DNA of 39,727 nucleotides from an uncultured Dorea sp. (GTDB lineage Bacteria > Bacillota > Clostridia > Lachnospirales > Lachnospiraceae): contig CAMSTW010000029.1 in NCBI GenBank assembly GCA_947063855.1, forward strand, positions 1-39,727. The letters run 5' to 3'. The notes beneath the pieces were generated by a model. That model did no database searches. It was given only the letters and a program-made list of their open reading frames with translations, and was not told the origin of the DNA. Position numbers and translations under genes: made by a program. This document shows, piece after piece, positions 33,376 through 39,727 of the stretch. Within the stretch, counting starts at the first letter, position 1. Each line of letters begins with the position of its first letter.

Positions 33376-36300
33376 ATGCTATTTAATTATGACCCGTTAT
33401 GGAAGCAACTGGATAGAAAAAAACTATCAAAAACGGATTTACGTACACGCCTTGGATGCAGCACGTCAACTCTGGCCAAACTTTCCGCCGGACAGGCTGT
33501 GTCCATGGATCTGCTTGTAAACATCGCCCACCTGCTTGGATGCGGTCTGGATGACATCGTCGAACTGGAATCATCAAATCAGCCAGTCCCATGGAAAAGC
33601 ATTACCGCCAGCAAGACATTCTGCATACGGATGATTCTCGAAATAAGTGACAGCAATATCCAATATCTGTCCGGCTATGCTTTTCCCTACGATATGCCGG
33701 AAAATAATCTGGATTACTGGGAAATTAAGCGTTCAAAAGAAGAGACTGCTTTCTATATATTGGAAGGATGTGCAAACCCGGAGATTCTCCGTGAGTTGAT
33801 AGACGGAGCCGAAAAAGGTGAAACACTCGGACAATTTGCAGATAAACTGAAGATCCACATACATCCCGTGAAATGCGGCCAGGAAAAAATAGCCATGGCC
33901 CGCAGCGTTGTAATCTGTAACGGGAGATTCGTTTATCGTCCCCCTTATATGCTTCCTCCCCGGAATACATGTCAAAGACTCAAACAGACTTTCCTTCCCG
34001 CGCTCTCGCCAACAGACATGATCATGCTTTGCGAAAGTCTGATCGGGCTTGGAAAACAAGACTTATATTATCATAATGGACAACCCGATAAAGGCAAAAT
34101 GGAGAGAATTCTCCATGTACTGCAAGAAGAATTCCCGGCCTGCCGCAGCGTATCTGATATTATACGGCTGGGAAATTTTGAAGTTCTCTCATATCCTTCA
34201 GGATTCTGCGACGAAAAATGTGGGATTCAGCTCAAAGTTGAAAAGGGTCCTGAAAAGAAAGGTATCAGACAAAATATTTTCCTGACATTTGACAAAGAGC
34301 ATTTTAAAGGGAACTATGCACTGAATCTGAGCGCCTATGACGGCGCCACCCCCATCTTTGATGAGCTGCACGCGTTTTATTGTCAGGATAGTGGTTTTGA
34401 ATTCTGCCGCCCAACCCATCAATTAATATCAAGGGTAGAACTAAAAGTCTGGGAAACCGGAATAATGAACCAACCGCACGGGAATCTGATCTGTCATCAG
34501 GCATATGACTTAATCATGGGTTGCTCTATAACGACACATGTAATAGAAAATGAGCTCTCCTTCCTGGACGACTGGAAGCAGCTGGTATCCCGCACGAAAA
34601 ACGAAGATACCCTAAAACCGCGCCGCGTATCACATATAGGCGCAGATTCTTCTTATTCGGCAGCAGACCCGTATGAGCAAGAGCAGCGCCGGCTGAAGAA
34701 AGACTTTCAAGCATTGATCCCTGATTCCTCTAATCCAGATACAGGCTGCTTTTTCCCTAAAGGCGAAGCCTATCAGGTTAAATACCTTAAGTGGCTGAAA
34801 GGGTGTGTGAATCAGGACGGGATCTCCAAGGTTATCTTAATCGACCCTTATATCAAGCCAAAAGCACTGGGAGCGATTCTGCGCTGTGCCGAAGATATCA
34901 GCCAATCCTGGGAAATCTACATGGACAGCGCTAAACAAAACGGCAAAAAAAGACTAGATGATATAAGAAGCATCAAAGCAGAGCTTGACCTGGCGGCATT
35001 ACCATATTTCTCCATACGGGACGCCAGGGGGAAACTGCATGACAGGTTCATTATACTTATAGGAAAAGAATTGCTAAAGGTCTATGTGCTGTCCAACTCC
35101 ATCGATACAATGGCCGAAAAGCATGCATCCGCAGCATGCGCAGCCGATCCAAAGCTTTCACGGGATATCTGCAGATATTACCTTGACCTTTTTTCCAAAA
35201 CAGCCTTAGACGATATCTACCTGTCCAAAGGATTCCAAAACAAGGAAGCGCCCGAAAAGAGCTTATCAAGAGACATATCCGTGTCGCTGCCTGGAGTCAT
35301 AGATACCCGCCAAAAAGTCAAAACCACCGGCGAAGCAAAAGACATCCTCCGCCTGTTCCTTGAGAAAGGCACTGTAAATCTGGTACAGTATTATAAGTAT
35401 CCCTGTCTGGGAGCCGCTAATTTCCTGTCGCAGGACAAAGTGATGGATTACCAGCTTTTATCAGACGCCATGGTCTTATCCAGAGAAATTATCAACTACG
35501 TGAATTTTACCTGGCAGCTTCCTGTACTGCACCTTTCTGCCCAGATGCTTTTTGAAAAGGATCTTCCTGGATTTCTGGAAATATTTAAGCAAATTTCTGC
35601 ATACTCCTTACAATGTAAGGAAAAACGAGATTACCGCCCCGGTTTCCTCGGCATAATTATGCTATTTACCTTTACGGAAGATTTTTTCAACCAATTCCAA
35701 GACAAGTATGTGTTAAAAACAATATTTGCATCAGCACAAGTACCCGTCCGTGCTCTTACGGTAATACAGATGATGGCACAGAATATATCCTGTCAGGACG
35801 CTCAGTCCATATGGAAGGAGAATTTGACAGACGAAGAATTTTTAAATGTTATCGTATTTGCAATAAAGGAAATAAGGATTTCCCCGAAAGCATACTTCTC
35901 TGCCCGCAGCAAAGAGGGCGCTCCCGTCGAACCGGAATCGCTGCATCCATATTTCAGCGATGCATTGCAAGGATTATTATCAAAAGCTGAGTCAAGGGAC
36001 GCCGCCGGCATATTAGTACAGATGTTAGCTCCTCTTTACCCCCAATATTCACATGACATTATCTGCCTGATCAACAGTACATGGAACAATCGGGTAATCA
36101 CAAAAGAGGCCGCGCTATATGTGTATGAAGACTTTATCCTGAAACGCTTTGAGAATTCCATAAAGGAAGAAAAAGATTTTCTGAGAACAAAAGATTTGAT
36201 GCAAAGCTGTGAATTTATCGATTCGGCAAATGAGATTGATCCGGTAATATTTAAAAGAATCCGAAAAAGAATGGCAGATCTAGAAAGAAATCTGGACGGA

Positions 36301-36540
36301 CAATTGTACCGCCCCTTCCTTAAAAATCAGAATTATAACCAATGGAAACATATCATTGATCTGTTCGGCTGTCTGGTTTATCTGGAACTTTATATAAAGA
36401 AAAAGTATGGCGCAAAAAGCAATCCTATTGCTGTCACAGAATATGAAAAAATATGCGAAAACTTCAAGACAGATCTTTCGAAATACTCAGAAATATATTG
36501 CGCTGTGAGAAATCTGGCAGAAAATGATACATTTATCTGA
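33376..36540 (+). CDS. large HTH + phospholipase-D-like protein, unknown function (possible defence gene)
   Basis: A 1054-residue protein with no signal peptide or membrane segment. Residues ~12-62 form a Cro/C1-type helix-turn-helix (S-K-T-D-L-R-T-R-L-G-C-S-T-S-T-L-A-K-L, then L-L-V-N-I-A-H-L-L-G-C). Residues ~470-605 look like a phospholipase-D-fold core: V-I-L-I-D-P-Y-I at 486-493, K-L-H-D-R-F-I-I-L at 553-561 in place of the classic HxK, and V-L-S-N-S-I-D at 571-577. The stretch 80-460 and the mostly helical C-terminus (620-1054) match nothing I recognise. It is the only intact plus-strand gene of the window, has its own consensus promoter, and is visibly richer in A+T than its neighbours, which suggests horizontal transfer. 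It sits between two direct repeats carrying Rpn genes. A single-gene antiphage or regulatory nuclease is possible, but unproven. Confidence 0.6.
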   Translation: MLFNYDPLWKQLDRKKLSKTDLRTRLGCSTSTLAKLSAGQAVSMDLLVNIAHLLGCGLDDIVELESSNQPVPWKSITASKTFCIRMILEISDSNIQYLSGYAFPYDMPENNLDYWEIKRSKEETAFYILEGCANPEILRELIDGAEKGETLGQFADKLKIHIHPVKCGQEKIAMARSVVICNGRFVYRPPYMLPPRNTCQRLKQTFLPALSPTDMIMLCESLIGLGKQDLYYHNGQPDKGKMERILHVLQEEFPACRSVSDIIRLGNFEVLSYPSGFCDEKCGIQLKVEKGPEKKGIRQNIFLTFDKEHFKGNYALNLSAYDGATPIFDELHAFYCQDSGFEFCRPTHQLISRVELKVWETGIMNQPHGNLICHQAYDLIMGCSITTHVIENELSFLDDWKQLVSRTKNEDTLKPRRVSHIGADSSYSAADPYEQEQRRLKKDFQALIPDSSNPDTGCFFPKGEAYQVKYLKWLKGCVNQDGISKVILIDPYIKPKALGAILRCAEDISQSWEIYMDSAKQNGKKRLDDIRSIKAELDLAALPYFSIRDARGKLHDRFIILIGKELLKVYVLSNSIDTMAEKHASAACAADPKLSRDICRYYLDLFSKTALDDIYLSKGFQNKEAPEKSLSRDISVSLPGVIDTRQKVKTTGEAKDILRLFLEKGTVNLVQYYKYPCLGAANFLSQDKVMDYQLLSDAMVLSREIINYVNFTWQLPVLHLSAQMLFEKDLPGFLEIFKQISAYSLQCKEKRDYRPGFLGIIMLFTFTEDFFNQFQDKYVLKTIFASAQVPVRALTVIQMMAQNISCQDAQSIWKENLTDEEFLNVIVFAIKEIRISPKAYFSARSKEGAPVEPESLHPYFSDALQGLLSKAESRDAAGILVQMLAPLYPQYSHDIICLINSTWNNRVITKEAALYVYEDFILKRFENSIKEEKDFLRTKDLMQSCEFIDSANEIDPVIFKRIRKRMADLERNLDGQLYRPFLKNQNYNQWKHIIDLFGCLVYLELYIKKKYGAKSNPIAVTEYEKICENFKTDLSKYSEIYCAVRNLAENDTFI

Positions 36541-36574
36541 GAAAATCTTTTTCTGTCCTGGCGTATAATGCCAT

Positions 36575-36627
36575 TTGAGCGAACCACCCGTAGCTTGTTG
36601 CGGGGTGGTTCACTATCTGAAGCTCAA
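36575..36627. other. nested inverted repeat downstream of the HTH-PLD gene
   Basis: TTGAGC/GCTCAA (36575-36580 with 36622-36627) encloses GAACCACCC/GGGTGGTTC (36581-36589 with 36603-36611). Neither strand shows a T-run, so it is not a standard terminator although it lies 35 nt after the stop codon. It may be a recombination or protein-binding site, or serve as a terminator without a U-tract. Confidence 0.5.
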
Positions 36628-36772
36628 TCAAAGTGTAACTCATCACCGTTTCTATAAGCCTCATATAAAAGCAGCATATCATGCTCTTTCAGGTATTGGT
36701 AACAAGTAAGCAGATCATTCATGAGTGTGATCCGGGAGATGCGCTGATATTGCAGTTCCGATAAATAAGCAG
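36628..36772 (-). pseudogene. short open remnant of unknown origin beside Rpn copy 2
   Basis: On the minus strand, directly after the Rpn copy 2 terminator, a frame of about 48 codons ends at 36628 and reads like real protein (S-E-L-Q-Y-Q-R-I-S-R-I, then L-K-E-H-D-M-L-L-L-Y-E-A-Y, with D-E-L-H-F-D at the end). There is no ribosome binding site before its only ATG. It looks like the 3' end of a gene cut by the insertion or recombination that placed copy 2 here. I do not recognise the family. Confidence 0.4.
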
Positions 36773-36804
36773 AAAATGCCCCGGCATTCAAGCCCAGGCA
36801 TTTT
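36773..36804 (-). terminator. terminator of Rpn copy 2
   Basis: Minus strand AAAATGCCTGGGC pairs with GCCGGGGCATTTT (one mismatch, one G-U) around TTGAAT, 8 nt after the stop codon. Confidence 0.8.
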
Positions 36805-36811
36805 CCTCTTT

Positions 36812-37873
36812 CTATGAAACAATTCCATACTCTTCCAATAACTTTTCCTGATATTCCCTATCATTGACAGAACGCTTTATGTCATCCATACGATTATCTT
36901 GAATCAATCGTTGCATCAGTCTGTTTATCCTCTTCTCAGCCCGCTCTTCTCCTAGCTTCTCCCCTCTTAGTCGCTCTTCCTCTCTCATATCACGAATCGC
37001 CTGGCACACGTCCACACTTCCTTCCTCTTCACCATATCCCAACTCTGTATTCGTAATCACCTGGATCACATCTGCGGCTCTTCTCTCCAACTCCCGGAAC
37101 CGCTTCTCGTTACTTCTAAGAACCCTGTCCAGGCCCTCTTTATCCTTAGAATATTTGATGAACAGCAATACCTCCCGAAGGCTCGACCGGAACTTTCCAA
37201 TCTCTTCGTCTGTCATCTGCGCCGGCGCAATCAGTCTCACATGGTAATTATCCATACAACTAAGTACTTCCGGATCGTCAGTCTCTATCATGTCAAACAA
37301 ACTCAACGGCCCATCCCATTCTTCACAGCCGAAGTAAATGGTCACCGTCACCGACGGGATCAGACGGTCTTCTTTCCAGAATCCACTTAAGAACTCTCCT
37401 GAACCAGGCCGCTTCTTTTCCTTCACCGGCATCTCTTTTCCTTCCGCTTTGGCCATCTTCATAGCCCTGCAGTCTGACCCCGACGCCTCTTCCCCTTCCG
37501 CCTTGGCCATCTTCATGGCCCTGCGGTGCGACTTCGCCGCCTCTTCCACCTGTCCGGCATAGTCCAGTGCGTCATACAAGTTATCCTTAACCGGCATCGC
37601 ATAATGAACCGCCGCCTGGTTCTCTGTCCCATAGAGGACATATCCCGTCCTTCCATCTGTCATAGCCGTGCACAGCTTCTGCACGTCCCGGAACTTCTGT
37701 ACCGGCACCACGGCTCCGTCCGCGCCGTATGGAAGCGCGATCTTCACCGAATCCCGCTCTTCCAACTGTTCCGGCCGGATAACCTGCCTTCCCTTATAAA
37801 TGTAATAGTTGAATACGTCCGCGAACACCGTAGTATCCGAAATGAAATCTTTTGTAACCGTATCTGCTTTCAC
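36812..37873 (-). CDS. Rpn family recombination-promoting nuclease/putative transposase, copy 2
   Basis: A 353-residue Rpn-family protein, apparently intact. It differs from copy 1 at one position over the first ~305 residues (Val 55 instead of Ala). The nuclease-like features are the same: Asp 19 in F-A-D-V-F-N-Y, G-T-E-N-Q at 82-86, and the twice repeated R-A-M-K-M-A-K-A-E-G in a charged insertion. The coiled C-terminal segment is the shortest of the three (G-E-K-L-G-E-E-R-A-E-K-R), with no extra G-R-K-L-G-E-A-Q unit. The protein ends E-K-L-L-E-E-Y-G-I-V-S, as in copy 3. The start is GTG at 37873. It is preceded by a consensus-type promoter and followed by a hairpin terminator. Confidence 0.9.
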   Translation of the reverse strand: MKADTVTKDFISDTTVFADVFNYYIYKGRQVIRPEQLEERDSVKIALPYGADGAVVPVQKFRDVQKLCTAMTDGRTGYVLYGTENQAAVHYAMPVKDNLYDALDYAGQVEEAAKSHRRAMKMAKAEGEEASGSDCRAMKMAKAEGKEMPVKEKKRPGSGEFLSGFWKEDRLIPSVTVTIYFGCEEWDGPLSLFDMIETDDPEVLSCMDNYHVRLIAPAQMTDEEIGKFRSSLREVLLFIKYSKDKEGLDRVLRSNEKRFRELERRAADVIQVITNTELGYGEEEGSVDVCQAIRDMREEERLRGEKLGEERAEKRINRLMQRLIQDNRMDDIKRSVNDREYQEKLLEEYGIVS

Positions 37874-37963
37874 CTGGCATTCCCCGCCTTTCTGTCTTCT
37901 TTATAAATTGTCGTCCGGAGTATATTGCCAAGTATTGTATGGTTTCGCTTTTGTATTGATTTC

Positions 37964-37992
37964 ATTATACTAGAAGAAGCGTCTGCCTTCAA
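37964..37992 (-). promoter_or_regulatory. sigma-A promoter of Rpn copy 2
   Basis: Minus strand TTGAAG, 17-nt spacer, TATAAT, identical to that of copy 1. Confidence 0.87.
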
Positions 37993-38046
37993 GTAATGGG
38001 CGTCGATTTTCCGTGTTAATACAAAAATATATTTGACAAAAGTACT

Positions 38047-39243
38047 TTAATATTTCCGCCAGACCATCTTATCCACAACTCCTGTATAGCTCTGAATCAG
38101 CTTGACCACTTTTGTACTGACGTTCTCTTCTACATAATCCGCTACCGGCACGCCATAATCCTCATTGAGATTCATCTGCACCGCAGTATCTACCGCCTGT
38201 AATAAGGACTTCCTATCAATACCTGCCAGCACAAAGCATGCTTTGTCCAAAGCTTCCGGCCGCTCTGTACTTGTGCGTATACATACGGCAGGAAACGGCT
38301 TCCCGATACTCGTAAAGAAGCTGCTCTCTTCCGGCAAGGTTCCCGAATCAGAAACTACTGCAAATGCATTCATCTGCAAATGATTATAATCATGAAATCC
38401 TAACGGCTCATGCTTTACGACACGCGGATCCAGTTCAAAGCCTGTCTCCTCCAGCCGTTTCCTGCTCCTTGGATGACAGGAATACAGAATTGTCATGTCG
38501 TACTTTTCCGCCATCTTATTGATGGCCGTGAACAGGGAAATAAAATTCTTCTCCGTGTCAATATTTTCTTCCCTGTGGGCTGACAAGAGAATATATTTCC
38601 CCGCCTCCAACCCCAGTTTATCCAATATATCGGACTTCTCAATGTCCTCCAGATTCTGACGAAGCACCTCTGCCATCGGCGATCCAGTCACATATACCCG
38701 CTCTTTCGGCAAACCGCATTCATGTAGATATTTCCTCGCATGCTCGGAATAAGCCAGATTAACGTCTGAAATAATGTCCACGATACGACGGTTCGTCTCT
38801 TCCGGCAGACATTCGTCCTTACATCTGTTTCCAGCCTCCATGTGGAAGATGGGAATGTGGAGGCGCTTCGCTGATATCGCTGACAGACAGCTGTTGGTAT
38901 CCCCCAGGATCAACAGGGCGTCCGGATGAATAGTATTCATCAACTTATAGGAGCAATTAATAATATTCCCGACAGTTTCTCCCAGATCGTCCCCGACTGC
39001 ATCCATGTATACCTCCGGAGCATCCAGCTTCAGGTCCCGAAAAAATACACCATTCAGATTATAATCATAGTTCTGGCCGGTGTGCGCCAAGATACAGTCA
39101 AAATATTTTCTGCACTTATTGATCACTGCTCCGAGACGGATAATCTCCGGACGTGTGCCTACGATAATGAGCAGTTTTAGCTTGCCATTCTCTTTAAAAT
39201 GTATATTTGCATAATCGGTTCTAATACCCATTCTTTGCGTCAT
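38047..39243 (-). CDS. non-hydrolysing UDP-GlcNAc 2-epimerase family enzyme (FnlC/Cap5G-like)
   Basis: A 398-residue member of the WecB/MnaA superfamily. The N-terminal V-G-T-R-P-E-I-I-R-L motif is at ~29-38, followed by H-T-G-Q-N-Y-D-Y-N-L-N; L-G-D-T-N-S-C-L-S-A, H-M-E-A-G-N-R-C and P-E-E-T-N-R-R-I-V-D, S-A-H-R-E-E-N, and S-D-S-G-T-L-P-E-E are all present, so the active site is intact. The G-N-R-C-K-D-E variant and the R-L-G-A-V-I-N-K start resemble enzymes that make UDP-N-acetyl-L-fucosamine (FnlC/Cap5G/WbjD) rather than plain WecB. It stands alone between Rpn copies 2 and 3, without the partner genes fnlA/fnlB in view. The start is uncertain: ATG at 39243 lies directly on AAGGGA and an ATG at 39231 is possible. 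Confidence 0.88.
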   Translation of the reverse strand: MTQRMGIRTDYANIHFKENGKLKLLIIVGTRPEIIRLGAVINKCRKYFDCILAHTGQNYDYNLNGVFFRDLKLDAPEVYMDAVGDDLGETVGNIINCSYKLMNTIHPDALLILGDTNSCLSAISAKRLHIPIFHMEAGNRCKDECLPEETNRRIVDIISDVNLAYSEHARKYLHECGLPKERVYVTGSPMAEVLRQNLEDIEKSDILDKLGLEAGKYILLSAHREENIDTEKNFISLFTAINKMAEKYDMTILYSCHPRSRKRLEETGFELDPRVVKHEPLGFHDYNHLQMNAFAVVSDSGTLPEESSFFTSIGKPFPAVCIRTSTERPEALDKACFVLAGIDRKSLLQAVDTAVQMNLNEDYGVPVADYVEENVSTKVVKLIQSYTGVVDKMVWRKY

Positions 39244-39350
39244 TCCCTTCTTTTATATTTCATTATCCCAAGTTATTGTCTTTCAAATAAGAAGATACAT
39301 ACCTGCGAATGCATCGCAAACTAAAAATTCTGCATCCGCTGCTAAAAGCA

Positions 39351-39382
39351 AAAATGCCTGAGCATTCAAGCCCAAGCATTTT
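39351..39382 (-). terminator. terminator of Rpn copy 3
   Basis: Minus strand AAAATGCTTGGGC pairs with GCTCAGGCATTTT (two G-U pairs) around TTGAAT, followed by T residues, 8 nt after the stop codon. Confidence 0.85.
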
Positions 39383-39389
39383 CTACTTT

Positions 39390-39727
39390 CTATGAAACAA
39401 TTCCATACTCTTCTAATAACTTTTCTTGATATTCCCTATCATTGACAGAACGCTTTATGTCATCCATACGATTATCTTGAATCAATCTTTGCATCAGTCT
39501 GTTTATCCTCTTCGCAGCCTGCGCTTCTCCTAGCTTCCTGCCCTGTGCTTCTCCTAACTTCCTGCCCTGCGCTTCTCCTAGCTTTCTGCCCCGCGCTTCT
39601 CCTCTTGCTTCTCCAATCTTCTCTCCTCTTAATCGCTCTTCCTCTCTCATATCACGAATCGCCTGACACACGTCCACACTTCCTTCCTCTTCACCATATC
39701 CCAACTCTGTATTCGTAATCACCTGGA
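39390..39727 (-). CDS. Rpn family recombination-promoting nuclease/putative transposase, copy 3 (5' part outside window)
   Basis: The last ~112 residues of a third Rpn-family copy; the frame is open to the right edge, so the gene starts outside the window. It matches copies 1 and 2 in V-I-T-N-T-E-L-G-Y-G-E-E-E-G-S-V-D-V-C-Q. The coiled segment is the longest of the three: G-E-A-R-G-E-A-R-G followed by three G-R-K-L-G-E-A-Q units, against one in copy 1 and none in copy 2. The end is E-K-L-L-E-E-Y-G-I-V-S. It follows the epimerase gene on the upstream side of that gene's start, and has its own terminator. Confidence 0.88.
   Translation of the reverse strand, partial: QVITNTELGYGEEEGSVDVCQAIRDMREEERLRGEKIGEARGEARGRKLGEAQGRKLGEAQGRKLGEAQAAKRINRLMQRLIQDNRMDDIKRSVNDREYQEKLLEEYGIVS

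Larger units (their letters stand above)
36773..38014 (-). repeat. Rpn repeat unit, copy 2 (complete: promoter to terminator)
   Basis: The unit runs from the terminator (36773) through the gene to gattttccgt at 38014, and matches copy 1 with only scattered substitutions, plus the missing GEARGEARGRKLGEAQ-type repeat and the 13-bp difference beside the promoter. Both are in the same orientation, so they form direct repeats about 4.7 kb apart. Confidence 0.88.
39351..39727 (-). repeat. Rpn repeat unit, copy 3 (cut by window edge)
   Basis: The terminator side of the same repeated unit, in the same orientation as copies 1 and 2; homology to copy 2 ends at the base of the terminator hairpin, which fixes the 3' boundary of the unit. 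Confidence 0.85.

Noticed and set aside
37338..37906. Two plus-strand frames opposite Rpn copy 2, also present opposite copy 1
   Set aside because: They recur only because the underlying repeat recurs; no ribosome binding sites, and the minus-strand Rpn frame carries the family motifs.

Overview
The window looks like the chromosome of a spore-forming Clostridia member, most likely a Lachnospiraceae (Firmicutes). The evidence is a complete spoIIIA operon, Gram-positive style ribosome binding sites (AGGAGG), the nusA-ylxR-ylxQ-infB-rbfA-nrnA-truB-ribF order, and Lachnospiraceae-type repeated Rpn/PD-(D/E)XK genes. Nearly everything up to 31.3 kb is on the minus strand and is core or semi-core; from about 31.4 kb to the right edge the window is accessory and mobile in character.

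Layout, left to right (transcription is mostly right to left). 1-1702: 5' part of an M16C (PreP-like) peptidase. 1871-3919: a DUF1349 protein and an orphan FliD-like protein, each ended by a strong hairpin. 4208-4918: yceD-rpmF with a near-consensus sigma-A promoter. 5091-10334: spoIIIAA-AH, the mother-cell complex of the sporulation feeding-tube channel, with a plausible sigma-E promoter. 10506-13105: pnp and rpsO, each with its own promoter, structured leader and terminator. 13353-24109: one long translation/RNA-maturation operon, rimP-nusA-ylxR-ylxQ-infB-rbfA-nrnA-truB-ribF, with a Na/Pi cotransporter gene tucked behind ribF. 24232-26726: a xpaC-telA pair with its own promoter. 26840-31343: a three-gene set, VTC-type polyphosphate polymerase domain protein, DUF4956 membrane protein and a Cthe_2159-like beta-helix lipoprotein containing two large low-complexity repeat insertions.

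The accessory segment begins with a decayed AAA-ATPase-like/PD-(D/E)XK gene (31627-31990, plus strand) whose C-terminal nuclease part is cut off by the first of three near-identical Rpn-family (recombination-promoting nuclease/putative transposase) genes. The three Rpn copies are all on the minus strand and divide the region into modules: copy 1 | a 1054-aa plus-strand HTH + phospholipase-D-like protein | copy 2 | a FnlC/Cap5G-like UDP-GlcNAc 2-epimerase | copy 3 (cut by the window edge). The copies share promoter, leader, coding sequence and (in two of three) terminator, differ by one residue over the first ~305 residues of copies 1 and 2, and vary in the number of a short C-terminal repeat.

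The best candidate for an undescribed system is the HTH-PLD gene at 33376-36540. It is a very large single gene with its own strong promoter, opposite in strand and visibly richer in A+T than its neighbours, lying between directly repeated Rpn units. Its architecture (Cro/C1-type HTH at the N-terminus, an LHDRF-type PLD-like core, a long helical C-terminus) would fit a single-gene defence or regulatory nuclease system, but this is inference. Second in interest are the polyphosphate-polymerase/DUF4956/beta-helix lipoprotein set, and a four-copy repeat between spoIIIAD and spoIIIAE that encodes a repetitive micro-ORF. All calls are from reading the sequence; no database search was run.
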